Of a stretch of DNA of 64,000 nucleotides, positions 53,572 through 62,763 are shown piece after piece. The stretch covers positions 124,001 to 188,000 of the forward strand of contig NZ_JAFCKW010000002.1 of NCBI RefSeq assembly GCF_018129965.1, in the 5' to 3' direction. The stretch comes from Bradyrhizobium diazoefficiens. Its GTDB lineage: Bacteria; Pseudomonadota; Alphaproteobacteria; Rhizobiales; Xanthobacteraceae. Under the pieces are notes generated by a model. It was not told where the DNA came from and did not search any database. It saw only the letters and a program-made list of their open reading frames with translations. The translations under genes and the position numbers were made by a program. Positions within the stretch are counted from its first letter, which is position 1. Every line of letters begins with the position of its first letter.

Positions 53572-54291
53572 GTGACCAATTCCGCGACCGGGCCGCTGCC
53601 CGCTTCCGTCCTCGAAGCGCTGGGCCGCTACGACACCCCGACGATCTGCAACGCCATGGAGATCGTGGCGCCCGAGCGCCGGCTGATCGGCTACACCACC
53701 AAGCCGCTCGTCTGCCCGTTTCCCGATCTGCCGCCGATCGTCGGCTATGCCCGCACGGTGGCGATCCGCTCGGTGCTGAAATCCTCGCTGCCGGCCGAAG
53801 AACAGTCCAAGCGCCGCATCGCGTATTACGAATATGTCGGCACCGGTCATGGGCCGCGCATCTCGGTGATCCAGGACATCGATGGTCCCGATGTCGGCTA
53901 CGGCGCGTTCTGGGGCGAGGTGCAGAGCAACGTGCACAAGGCGCTCGGCTGCCTCGGTGTCATCACCGACGGCTCGATCCGCGATATCCCGCAATGGGCC
54001 CCGGGCTTCCAGGCGCTGGCCGGTTCGATCGGCCCGTCGCATGCGTGGGTGCATGCCGAGAGCTTCGGCGGCGAGGTGCGCGTCGCCGGCATGACCGTGA
54101 AGTCGGACGATCTGATCCACGCCGACCGTCACGGCGCCATCGTGATCCCGCTCGACATCGCGGCGAAGCTGCCCGACGCTGCCGAGCTCTGCGGCCGCCG
54201 CGAGACGCCGATCCTCGAGATCGCCCGCAGCCCCGACTTCTCGCTGGAGAAGCTGAAGGCCGCGCTGAAGCGCTCGGCGGAGATTCATTGA
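53572..54291 (+). CDS. RraA-like / HMG-aldolase-family protein
   Basis: The 239-residue protein has the RraA fold of the dimethylmenaquinone-methyltransferase-like group: YDTPTICNAMEIV, GYARTV, the active-site stretch GVITDGSIRDIPQWA and a late GAIVIPLDIA. These proteins include aldolases of 4-hydroxy-4-methyl-2-oxoglutarate type and RNase E inhibitors; which applies here is uncertain. The start is GTG at 53572 behind GGGAGAGAA. Confidence 0.82.
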   Translation: MTNSATGPLPASVLEALGRYDTPTICNAMEIVAPERRLIGYTTKPLVCPFPDLPPIVGYARTVAIRSVLKSSLPAEEQSKRRIAYYEYVGTGHGPRISVIQDIDGPDVGYGAFWGEVQSNVHKALGCLGVITDGSIRDIPQWAPGFQALAGSIGPSHAWVHAESFGGEVRVAGMTVKSDDLIHADRHGAIVIPLDIAAKLPDAAELCGRRETPILEIARSPDFSLEKLKAALKRSAEIH

Positions 54292-54303
54292 GAGCGCGCC
54301 GGC

Positions 54304-56919
54304 TCAGGCCACATGCGGCCTGAGCTTGCCCTTGTCGGTGCCGCAATCCGGGCAGCGGTAATTCTCCTGCAATTGCTGATACGTCGTGCCGGGCGCGATG
54401 CCCTCTCGCGGAACGCCGGTTTCCTCGGAATAAATATAGTAGCAGCCGCGGCAGATGAAGCGGCGGCCTGCGGTTCCATTCGGCTTCAACGCCGACACCG
54501 GAATTGTCGGCGCCGTAAACGGCAGCGTCAGCCGGTCGTCGACCGCGATCGTGCCGCTGGTCTCGACCGTGAGGTAGACACCGAGGTCCTTGTGGCCGAA
54601 GCTCGCCCGCAGCGAGCCCGGAATGTCCATGTCGCGGGCACCGGAAGCCGGGTTGACGTTGGTGGCACCGCAGCGTCCATTGCGGCGGTCCACACGGAAC
54701 GTGACGTCGCCGAGCCTGATCTCATGCTCAACCCAGTCGAACTCCTCCCAGGCGCGCCCGGTATCGACATAGAGATTGGCACGAAACCGCAGCGGATCGA
54801 TCTCCGTGCCCCATTGTTCTTCGAGGCTGCGTAGCGTCGCCAGGTTGATCAGCGAGATCACGCTGTCGGGCTTGTCCATGAAGTGACCGTCCTTCGACTT
54901 GACCAAAGTCGGTGGCGCCGGCAGCGTCGGCACCAGCTGGTGGAAATAATCCTCGATAGCGGTTTGCGCGCCGGCTTCGTTGAGATTCACCGTCAGGATC
55001 GTCTGGTTGCCGGCGCGTATGTCGAATTGCAGAGTCTCCGGATCGAGGTGGGTTTTGACCTTCGCCAAAGCCTCCTCGAGCATGAGCATGACGAACAGGC
55101 CCTTCTTCGCCCAGCGCGGATTGTCGGCCTGGAGGGGAACCCCGGGGCGTGCGAGCGCGAACTGACGATCGTGCGGAAACGGTCTCCCCTTGGTGAGCCC
55201 GACGCTGGTGAGCGGCTGCCCGCTCAATCCCTTGACCGGATAGTGGTAAATGCTCTTTAGCAGCGGCATGGCAGACCCGTGTTCGAATGGCGCGAGGGTC
55301 TGCAAGTCTGATCTGCCGCCGCGCCGCATGGTTAGAGCCGGCTCGTGTTTTTTTGCTGATGCCGCCATACCGCGGATTCGCGCGGTGAGAATCGGCGGTC
55401 GGTCTGCGGGCAGATCGACGAGGAGCTCGTCGATCCTGGTCAGGTGATCGTCAAGAGCATCGTCGACGATATCGGAGAGCTTGGCGATACCCTTCTCGAC
55501 CTGGCGCTCGCTGAGCCCGCCAAAGCCAAGCAGAATGCCGCGTTTCGTCATGGTGCCGGTCTCGCCGTCGTGCACCGGGGCCGACTCCAGGCTGTACACG
55601 CCGATCCGGCCGCGGCGCGCCTGATCTTCGAAGATCCGCGCCTGCGGCACGCCGGGCGGCAATTGCCAGAACAGTTGCAGACCGGCATTACCACCGCCGA
55701 GCGTGACGTCGCCGAAGGAGCGCCGCAGGGCTGCGACGAGCGTATTGCGGATGGCGCGATAATGTGCGCGCACCCTCAGGACATGCGATGCATGCTTGCC
55801 GCTCGACAGGAACTCCGCCAGCACCGCCTGATCGAGCCATGAAGCGCCGCCGTTCAGCATCGCCTTAGTCAGCCGTGCGGCCTCGGCGTAGCGCTGCGGC
55901 ACGATGAGATAGCCGAGCCTCAATCCGCTGCCGAGCGACGCGGCGAAGTCGCCGACATAAAGCGTGCAGTCCGGGGCCAGCGACGACAGCGGCTCGAGCT
56001 GGGTACCCTCGTCGTGAAATTCGTCGCCAAAGCCGTCCTCGACGATCAGGCTGCCGTTGCGGCGCGCCCACGCTGCCAGCGATTGGCGACGCGGTGCAGA
56101 TAGCAGCGCGCCGGTCGGAAATTGATGGGACGGCGTCACATGGACCATCGCGCTGCCGCGCTCGGGCAGCCGTTCGGTCACAAGCCCGTTCTCATCTGCG
56201 GGGCAGGCGATGATGCGCGCGCCGGCCGATCTGAACGACAGATATGCGCCGAGATAGCCGGGGTCCTCCATCACCACGCGCGCATCGTACGAGAGCACCA
56301 TTCGCGCGATCAGGTTCAGGCTCTCGGCGCGTCCGCTGGTGACGATGACCTGCGCGGCGTCGACCGCAAACCCGCGTGCGGAGTTTTGGTGATGCGCGAT
56401 CGCAGTGCGCAGCTCCTGCGAACCTGCGGGATCGTTCGCGGCAGCAAAGTGCGAGGTCGCGCCGTGTGACAAGTGATGTTGAACGAGCCGCCGCCAGGTC
56501 TTGAGCGGAAACACCGCTGGATTGGTCTGGTCGAGCGCGAAGTCGACAGCCATGCGACGTTCTTTCCGGAGCGTCAGGCGCTTGAGCGCGAGATCGAGCA
56601 TCGGCAAGGCCGGCGCGACGGACGGCCGCTCGAATGCCGGCCCCGGCATTGGCGCCGGGCTCGCCGGCGCGGCAGATTGTTCGGTCACGAAGATTCCAGA
56701 TGCGGGCCGTGCCTCGGCATGACCTTCGAGGATCAGGTTATCATAGGCGCGGACCACGGTGTTGCGGGAGATGCCGAGCTGATCGGCAAGATTGCGCGAT
56801 GATGGCAGCCGGGCACCAGGCGCGATGCGGCCTTTCGCGATCGCCTGGCAGATCTGCGCCACGAGCTGTTCGGTGAGGGACTCTCGCCTGGTCCTGTCCA
56901 GCAAGATGAGAAGCTGCAT
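54304..56919 (-). CDS. MocR-type regulator fused in frame to MOSC and rubredoxin domains, PLP lysine missing
   Basis: An uninterrupted 871-residue frame from ATG 56919 (the ATG at 57117 is less likely) has these parts. Residues 1-80: GntR HTH (LPSSRNLADQLGISRNTVVR). Residues about 110-490: fold-I aminotransferase of MocR regulators. At the position where MocR proteins have FSKSL, this one has FAASL, so the PLP lysine (residue 327) is Ala; a conserved Tyr is Phe in VEDGFGDE. About 490-550: linker. 551-800: MOSC protein with YPVKGLSG, RFRANL (711-716) and NGRCGATNVNP, whose Cys 750 matches the molybdenum-ligand Cys of YcbX/mARC. 820-866: rubredoxin with CRGC and CPDC. The linker has no stop, but an internal ATG at 55269 could start MOSC-rubredoxin as a separate 321-aa product. 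The family calls are firm; the role is unknown. Confidence 0.85.
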   Translation of the reverse strand: MQLLILLDRTRRESLTEQLVAQICQAIAKGRIAPGARLPSSRNLADQLGISRNTVVRAYDNLILEGHAEARPASGIFVTEQSAAPASPAPMPGPAFERPSVAPALPMLDLALKRLTLRKERRMAVDFALDQTNPAVFPLKTWRRLVQHHLSHGATSHFAAANDPAGSQELRTAIAHHQNSARGFAVDAAQVIVTSGRAESLNLIARMVLSYDARVVMEDPGYLGAYLSFRSAGARIIACPADENGLVTERLPERGSAMVHVTPSHQFPTGALLSAPRRQSLAAWARRNGSLIVEDGFGDEFHDEGTQLEPLSSLAPDCTLYVGDFAASLGSGLRLGYLIVPQRYAEAARLTKAMLNGGASWLDQAVLAEFLSSGKHASHVLRVRAHYRAIRNTLVAALRRSFGDVTLGGGNAGLQLFWQLPPGVPQARIFEDQARRGRIGVYSLESAPVHDGETGTMTKRGILLGFGGLSERQVEKGIAKLSDIVDDALDDHLTRIDELLVDLPADRPPILTARIRGMAASAKKHEPALTMRRGGRSDLQTLAPFEHGSAMPLLKSIYHYPVKGLSGQPLTSVGLTKGRPFPHDRQFALARPGVPLQADNPRWAKKGLFVMLMLEEALAKVKTHLDPETLQFDIRAGNQTILTVNLNEAGAQTAIEDYFHQLVPTLPAPPTLVKSKDGHFMDKPDSVISLINLATLRSLEEQWGTEIDPLRFRANLYVDTGRAWEEFDWVEHEIRLGDVTFRVDRRNGRCGATNVNPASGARDMDIPGSLRASFGHKDLGVYLTVETSGTIAVDDRLTLPFTAPTIPVSALKPNGTAGRRFICRGCYYIYSEETGVPREGIAPGTTYQQLQENYRCPDCGTDKGKLRPHVA

Positions 56920-57371
56920 CGAAACCACCACGATGATTGGCCGCAACCACGACATCACCGCTGATGCAAGCCGAAGGCCAGGGTGAAAGCCAATTGATAG
57001 GGGGCCAGTTTCGGCATGAATCGACCGCTTCCGGGTCATTTTCGCGGCGACGGATGCGGTTGGATCGGTCCAGTCTGCAGCTGGATCCTCCGACAACGGA
57101 GAAACTGGACCCTTCACACACAGTTATCTCCGCATGCTGCCTGGAGCGCGCGCAAACTCCCGGCTCAAAAGCGTCCATTCACCGCTCAAATGTCCAGTTT
57201 CTGTTCAGGCTCGTCTGCAGAGCCTTCCCGAGAAATGGCGCTATCGCAATTTCAGGACGCGGCTCTCGGTGCCAAGAGGTGCGCGTGCGAGCGTCGGGGC
57301 AGGCGATCGATGAGAGGCTGCATGCGGCAGCCGTTGCCATCGAGCGCGTCCTCGAACAGGAGATTCATGCG
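56920..57371. other. Gene-free divergent region of the MocR-MOSC and UrtA-like genes
   Basis: No gene is supported in this 452-base divergent promoter region. It contains repeated GTCCAG/CTGGAC motifs, described in the operator entry at 57101-57201. Both divergent genes should have their promoters here. Confidence 0.5.
57101..57201. promoter_or_regulatory. Candidate MocR operator: GAAACTGGAC / GTCCAGTTTC repeats
   Basis: GAAACTGGAC at 57101-57110 and GTCCAGTTTC at 57192-57201 are perfect inverted complements separated by 81 bases. Further partial copies are CCAGTTTC at 57005-57012 and GTCCAGT at 57068-57074. MocR regulators such as TauR bind CTGGAC-containing repeats, as I recall, so these are likely targets of the divergent MocR-like protein and may control both it and the UrtA-like gene. 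Confidence 0.6.
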
Positions 57372-58649
57372 ATGTCCATTGCGCGCTACCTCAGGGTTTT
57401 TGTGGTCCCGCTTCTAATGTCTCTCGGTGCCCCGGCACAGGCCGAGGAAGACACCATCAAGATCGGCATCCTTCATTCGCTGTCCGGAACGATGGCCATC
57501 AGCGAGACGATTCTGAAGGATCTCATGCTGATGGAGGTCGCAGACCTCAATGCCCATGGCGGGCTGCTCGGCAAGAAGATCGAGCCGGTGGTGGTCGATC
57601 CGGCATCGAACTGGCCGCTGTTCGCCGAAAAGGCGCGCGAGCTCCTGACCAAGGACAAGGTCGCGGCCGTGTTCGGCTGCTGGACCTCGGTGTCGCGCAA
57701 ATCGGTCCTGCCGGTGTTCGAGGAATTGAACGGGCTGTTGTTCTATCCGCTCGAATATGAGGGCGAGGAAGCCTCCTACAACCTCTTCTACGGCAGTTCG
57801 GTGCCGGACAACAAGGCGATCCCAGCGGTGCAGTACCTGATGTCCAAGGAGGGCGGGGACGTGAAGCGTTTCGTGCTCGAAGGTACCGACTACGTTTATC
57901 CGCGGACCAGCAACAAGATCATCCGCGCCTTCCTCAACAGCAAGGGCGTCAAGGATGAGGACATCATGGAGAACTATACGCCGTTCGGGTTCTCCGACTG
58001 GCAGACCGAGGTGGCCGCGATCAAGAAGTTCGGCACCGCTGGCAAGAAGACGGCGGTGATCTCCACCGTCAACGGTGACGCCAATGTTCCGTTCTACAAG
58101 GAACTCGGAAACCAGGGCGTCAAGGCGACTGAGATCCCCGTCATCGCCTTCTCGGTCGGCGAGGAAGAGCTGGCCGGCGTCGATACCAAGCCGCTGGTCG
58201 GACATCTGGCGGCCTGGAGTTATTTCCAATCGGTCAACACCCCGGAGAACAAGGCCTTCATCGCCAAATGGCGCGCCTATGCCAAGAACCCCAAACGGGT
58301 CACCAATGATCCGATGGAGTCCGCCTACATCCTGTTTCACATGTGGGTTCAGGCGGTGCAGCAGGCCGGCAGCACCAATGTCGACGCGGTGCGACAGGCC
58401 ATGATCGGCCAGAAGGTGAAATCGCCGTCGGGCTTCGAGGTCGTGATGGGGCCGAACCATCACATGGCAAAGCCCGTGATGATCGGTGAGATCCAGGCCG
58501 ATGGCCAGTTCAGCATCGTCTACAAGAGCAAGGCGCTGCCGCCGAACGCCTGGAGCCCGTATGTCGAGGCCAACAAGGGCAAGGTCGCCGACTGGTCGTG
58601 GCCCTGGGTTTGCGGCGGCTGCTCGACGCCGCGGTTCGCTGCGAACTGA
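57372..58649 (+). CDS. UrtA-like urea/amide ABC transporter substrate-binding protein (orphan)
   Basis: The 425-residue protein has a signal peptide (VFVVPLLMSLGAPAQA) and the type I periplasmic-binding fold of urea/short-chain-amide binding proteins: IKIGILHSLSGTMAISET, LMEVADLNAHGGLLGKKIEP, PLEYEGEEASYNLFY, and NDPMESAYILFHMWVQA. The start ATG 57372 follows AGGAG. No permease (urtB, urtC) or ATPase genes follow it, so it is an orphan or works with a system elsewhere. It is divergent from the MocR-MOSC gene, its probable regulator. Confidence 0.88.
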   Translation: MSIARYLRVFVVPLLMSLGAPAQAEEDTIKIGILHSLSGTMAISETILKDLMLMEVADLNAHGGLLGKKIEPVVVDPASNWPLFAEKARELLTKDKVAAVFGCWTSVSRKSVLPVFEELNGLLFYPLEYEGEEASYNLFYGSSVPDNKAIPAVQYLMSKEGGDVKRFVLEGTDYVYPRTSNKIIRAFLNSKGVKDEDIMENYTPFGFSDWQTEVAAIKKFGTAGKKTAVISTVNGDANVPFYKELGNQGVKATEIPVIAFSVGEEELAGVDTKPLVGHLAAWSYFQSVNTPENKAFIAKWRAYAKNPKRVTNDPMESAYILFHMWVQAVQQAGSTNVDAVRQAMIGQKVKSPSGFEVVMGPNHHMAKPVMIGEIQADGQFSIVYKSKALPPNAWSPYVEANKGKVADWSWPWVCGGCSTPRFAAN

Positions 58650-58928
58650 TCCCTGACGTCAGCTTTCGCGGTGGCCGGCTCCGACAGCAGAGCGATCTGC
58701 TGCCGGGGCCGGTGATCCGTTGGGGCGGCAGACCGATCATGGTTAGCGGAGTCTTGAAATTCACGTCGCTGAGCGGCAATCGGGTATCATGCGCGGACGC
58801 GGGACACCTTCCCGGACTTAACCTTTACGCGTCTTTAATCGCAGCTCACTACGGTTCCGGGTGCGGTTCAGGGTTGGGCCGCGCCACCGGCCAGGACGGC
58901 CGCCGTTGCGTTTGCGTTGGAGTGACCC

Positions 58929-59702
58929 ATGGATATCATGACGGGCGCTGGGCTTGTGGCCGGCCTCGCCGTTATCACGCTCATGGTGTTGATGGGCGGC
59001 GATCTTGGCATGTTCCTCAGCGACCATGCTGCGATCATCATCTTCGGGGGATCGACCGCCGCGACCATGATTCGCTTTCCCCTCTCGGTGCTGGTGCATG
59101 GCCTGCCGCTCGGGATGAAATTCGCCTTCACGATGAGCCGGCTCTCGGCTCATGACCTGGTCGACGAACTCGCCCGCATCGCCGAGATCGCCCGCAAGCA
59201 GGGCCCGGTAGGTCTCGAAAAGGTCGAGACCGACGAGCCCTTCCTCGCCAAGGGTATCCGCTACGTTGCCGACGGCTACGACCTGGATTTCATCAGGGAC
59301 AACATGGAACGCGATCGCGACAATTTCCTGCTGCATCTCAACGAAGGCAGCAAGATCTACCGCGCCGTCGGCGACTGCGCCCCTGCGTTCGGCATGATCG
59401 GGACCCTGATCGGCATGGTGCAGATGTTCTCGAACATGTCGGATCCCTCGAAGCTCGGCCCGTTCATGGCGACCGCGCTGCTGGCAACTCTCTACGGCGC
59501 GCTGGTCGCGAACCTGCTCTGCCTGCCGATCGCCGACAAGCTGCATGGCAAGCTGATCGACGAGGAAACCAATCGCACGCTGATCATCGACGGCATCCTG
59601 ATGATCCGCGACTCCAAGAGCCCGACCTTGGTGCGCGAAATGCTGCTGGCCTATCTGCCCGAGAAGCATCGCCACGCCGAAGGCGAGCCGGTTCCGGCGT
59701 AA
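58929..59702 (+). CDS. motA: Flagellar stator protein MotA (short, PomA-like class)
   Basis: The 257-residue protein is the MotA/PomA ion-channel stator subunit with four membrane helices (about residues 5-50 and 150-205), the cytoplasmic motor-interacting segment (RPARHDL-like region about residues 85-130) and the channel-face sequence APAFGMIGTLIGMVQMF. The length matches the PomA-like short class. It is followed 22 bases later by motB. The 279 bases upstream hold no gene. Confidence 0.9.
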   Translation: MDIMTGAGLVAGLAVITLMVLMGGDLGMFLSDHAAIIIFGGSTAATMIRFPLSVLVHGLPLGMKFAFTMSRLSAHDLVDELARIAEIARKQGPVGLEKVETDEPFLAKGIRYVADGYDLDFIRDNMERDRDNFLLHLNEGSKIYRAVGDCAPAFGMIGTLIGMVQMFSNMSDPSKLGPFMATALLATLYGALVANLLCLPIADKLHGKLIDEETNRTLIIDGILMIRDSKSPTLVREMLLAYLPEKHRHAEGEPVPA

Positions 59703-59724
59703 CGCCGGACTCGGGATCTGAACA

Positions 59725-60552
59725 ATGGCAAAGAAAAAACGCGAAGAAGCACATGGCGGCCACGGCTGGTTCGTGACGTTCGCGGATCTGATGGCCTTGC
59801 TGCTGGCGTTTTTCGTGATGCTGGTCGCATTCTCCACCCAGGATGCCAACAAGCTGAAGATCGTCGCAGGCTCGATGCGCGAGGCCTTCGGCGTCCAGAG
59901 CGACGCGCGCTATTCCGGCATCGTCGAGTCGGACGGACTGCCGACGCGGCCGCGGCTGAAGAACGTCGATCATGTCCAGCCCGACGAGGCCTCCAACACG
60001 CCGACGCCGGACCAGGAGGATCGCGACAAGACGTCCGGCGCCAAGATCAAGGTCGATCGCAACTTCGCGCTCGCCGCCGCATCGCTGCGTCAGGCCTTGC
60101 AGGACATGCCGGAACTGACCGAAACGTCCAAGCACATCATGTTCGAGGAGACCAAGCAGGGTCTCAATCTCGAGATCGTCGATCAGGACGGGCGCTCGAT
60201 GTTCGCCGACGGCTCGAAGGTGCCCTACGATCGGACCCGCCGCCTGATCGAGAAACTCGCCATCCCGCTCAAGGCCACGCCGCTGCGCGTCTCCATCGCC
60301 GGCCACACCGCGGCAGGTTTTGTGCCGTCCCGCAGCGATTACGGCGCCTTCGATCTGTCGGCCGACCGCGCCAATGCGGTGCGCCAGATCCTCGAACGCG
60401 AGGGATTGCCGCCGTCGCACATCTTCGCCGTGTCGGGCAAGGCGGACACCCAGCCGCTGTTTCCGGACGACCCCTCTTTGGCCGCCAACCGGCGGGTGAC
60501 CATCACCCTGATGCGCGAAGATCCGCCGCTGCCGCCCAATTTGAAGCCATAG
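59725..60552 (+). CDS. motB: Flagellar stator protein MotB (OmpA-like C-terminus)
   Basis: The 275-residue protein has one membrane helix near the N-terminus carrying the ion-binding Asp (FADLMALLLAFFVMLVAF), a linker, and a C-terminal OmpA-like peptidoglycan-binding domain (MFADGSKVPYDRTRRLIEKL ... DLSADRANAVRQILEREG). It forms the stator with the upstream MotA. It is coupled to motA by a 22-base gap. It is not part of a visible flagellar cluster. Confidence 0.92.
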   Translation: MAKKKREEAHGGHGWFVTFADLMALLLAFFVMLVAFSTQDANKLKIVAGSMREAFGVQSDARYSGIVESDGLPTRPRLKNVDHVQPDEASNTPTPDQEDRDKTSGAKIKVDRNFALAAASLRQALQDMPELTETSKHIMFEETKQGLNLEIVDQDGRSMFADGSKVPYDRTRRLIEKLAIPLKATPLRVSIAGHTAAGFVPSRSDYGAFDLSADRANAVRQILEREGLPPSHIFAVSGKADTQPLFPDDPSLAANRRVTITLMREDPPLPPNLKP

Positions 60553-60722
60553 CGACCTTGCGCTACCATCCTGACTGAGGCATCGTCGCGCTGGCGGTCA
60601 CGGTTGCTGCAGCGTCACAACATCTGCCTCGGCGATTGCTATGGTGCTGTGCTGATTGACAGCCGCGCCGGAAGCTTCAAAAGCGCCGGATCGATTCCAG
60701 GGACGACGCGTTTTCCACCCAT

Positions 60723-62621
60723 ATGACGGCGAGCATCACATCGGCCGAAGCCCGGGAAGGGCCGGTCACATCGGGCTTTTGGTCCCTTACGCTCGGGAGC
60801 ATCGGCGTCGTCTTCGGCGATATCGGCACGTCGCCGCTCTACGCATTCCACGAAGCGGTCAGGGGCGCAGCCCATGGCGAGCCGGTCTCGCGGGTCATGG
60901 TGCTCGGCGTTCTCTCGCTGATCCTGTGGGCGCTGTTCATCGTCGTCACCGCCAAATATGTCCTTTTGCTGCTGCGCGCCGACAACAACGGGGAGGGCGG
61001 CACGCTCTCGCTGATGGCGCTCGGCCAGCGCGCGCTCGGGAGGCGAAGCTGGTTCCTGCTCGCGCTCGGCGTGGTCGGCGCCTCCATGTTCATCGGCGAT
61101 TCCATGATCACGCCGGCCATCTCGGTGCTGTCGGCGGTCGAGGGGCTGAAGCTTGCCACCCCCGCCTTCGAGCATTACGTGGTTCCACTCACCGTCTTCA
61201 TTCTGGTGCTGCTGTTTGCGGTCCAGAGCAAGGGCACGGCACTGGTGGCCTCGGCGTTCGGGCCGGTGATGCTGATCTGGTTTACGTGCCTCGCGGTGAT
61301 GGGCGCCGTCCACATCGCCGACGATCCTTCGGTGCTGGCTGCGATCAATCCCTATTATGCGCTGCAATTCCTGCTGTCGCATGGCACGATCGGTCTGGTG
61401 ACGCTGGGCGCCGTGTTCCTGGCGGTCACCGGCGGCGAGGCGCTCTACGCCGATCTCGGTCATTTCGGCCGCAAGCCGATCCAGTCGGCCTGGATGTTCT
61501 TCGTGCTGCCCTCGCTGCTGATCAACTATTTCGGCCAGGGCGCGCTGGTGCTGTCCGATCCCGGCGCGATCGAGCATTCCTTCTATCGCATGGTGCCGGA
61601 ATATCTGGTGCTGCCGCTGGTCGGGCTTGCGACCGCGGCGACCGTGATCGCGAGCCAGGCGGTGATCACCGGCGCCTATTCACTGGTCTATCAGGCGGTG
61701 CAGCTTGGCCTGCTTCCGCGCTTCGAGGTGCGATACACCTCCGAAACGCATGCCGGCCAGATCTATCTGCCGCGCGTGAACCGGCTGCTCCTGATCGGCG
61801 TGATGCTGCTGGTGCTGTTGTTCCACACCTCGAGCAATCTGGCGTCCGCCTACGGCATCGCGGTCTCCACGACCATGGTCGCCGACGGCATCATGGGCTT
61901 CGTCGTGATCTGGAAATTGTGGAACTGGCGCGCCGCGACGGCGGCGGCCGTCATCATGCCCTTCGTCGTCGTCGACATGACCTTCTTCAGCGCCAATCTG
62001 CTCAAGCTGCTCGAGGGCGCCTGGGTGCCATTGCTGTTCGGCGCGGCGATGGCGGGGACGATCTGGACCTGGCGGCGCGGCTCGGGAATCCTGATCCAGA
62101 AGACGCGCCGGATCGAGGTGCCGCTCGATGATCTGATTCGCAGCCTGGAGAAGCGGCCGCCGCACATCGTCAAGGGTACGGCGGTCTTCCTCACCAGCGA
62201 TCCGTCCTTCGTGCCGACCGCTCTGCTGCACAATCTCAAGCACAACAAGGTGCTGCACGAACACAACGTGATCCTGACCATCGAGACCGCGCAGACACCG
62301 CGGGTCGATCTGTCCGACCGGTTCCGGATGGAGAAGATCAGCGACAAGTTCTCCAAGGTCCGCCTGCGCTTCGGCTTCATGGAGCAGCCGAACGTGCCCA
62401 AGGCGCTCGCGATCGCGCGCAAGCAGGGCTGGCAGTTCGACATCATGTCGACGTCGTTCTTCGTGTCGCGGCGGTCGCTGAAAGCCTCGGCCCAATCGGG
62501 CATGCCGCTCTGGCAGGACCATCTGTTCATCGCGCTGAGCCGCTCCGCCAACGACGCCACCGACTATTTCCAGATTCCCACGGGGCGGGTGGTTGAAGTC
62601 GGCACACAAGTCACCATCTGA
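60723..62621 (+). CDS. kup: Potassium transporter Kup, copy 1
   Basis: Kup takes up potassium with protons. The 632-residue protein has about 12 membrane helices and the signature [15 protein letters not shown], later [21 protein letters not shown] cytosolic C-terminal domain follows. It lies 142 bases before a second kup gene that reads into the right edge. The ATG at 60723 is followed by [11 protein letters not shown]. Confidence 0.94.
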   Translation: MTASITSAEAREGPVTSGFWSLTLGSIGVVFGDIGTSPLYAFHEAVRGAAHGEPVSRVMVLGVLSLILWALFIVVTAKYVLLLLRADNNGEGGTLSLMALGQRALGRRSWFLLALGVVGASMFIGDSMITPAISVLSAVEGLKLATPAFEHYVVPLTVFILVLLFAVQSKGTALVASAFGPVMLIWFTCLAVMGAVHIADDPSVLAAINPYYALQFLLSHGTIGLVTLGAVFLAVTGGEALYADLGHFGRKPIQSAWMFFVLPSLLINYFGQGALVLSDPGAIEHSFYRMVPEYLVLPLVGLATAATVIASQAVITGAYSLVYQAVQLGLLPRFEVRYTSETHAGQIYLPRVNRLLLIGVMLLVLLFHTSSNLASAYGIAVSTTMVADGIMGFVVIWKLWNWRAATAAAVIMPFVVVDMTFFSANLLKLLEGAWVPLLFGAAMAGTIWTWRRGSGILIQKTRRIEVPLDDLIRSLEKRPPHIVKGTAVFLTSDPSFVPTALLHNLKHNKVLHEHNVILTIETAQTPRVDLSDRFRMEKISDKFSKVRLRFGFMEQPNVPKALAIARKQGWQFDIMSTSFFVSRRSLKASAQSGMPLWQDHLFIALSRSANDATDYFQIPTGRVVEVGTQVTI

Positions 62622-62649
62622 TCGCAATCAACGCACCCATGCGAATTTT

Positions 62650-62684
62650 GCATAGCGATGGCCCAGAATCGGGCTAGGCTATGC
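62650..62684. repeat. Structured hairpin between the tandem kup genes
   Basis: Perfect arms GCATAGC (62650-62656) and GCTATGC (62678-62684) enclose a second stem GCCC/GGGC around a short loop. There is no T run after it, so it is not a typical terminator. It sits 28 bases after the first kup stop and 80 bases before the second kup ATG. Confidence 0.4.
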
Positions 62685-62763
62685 CGTTAGCGCAGGACTA
62701 TAAGCCGCGCGCTCCTTCGCCGTTGTGCAATGAAGCAATTTTCAGAGGCCACCGGGCTCTCCC

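Noticed and set aside
57414..58463. A 349-codon minus-strand frame opposite the UrtA-like gene
   Set aside because: The plus strand has a signal peptide and binding-protein motifs; the mirror frame is rich in Arg, His, Asp and Leu without features.
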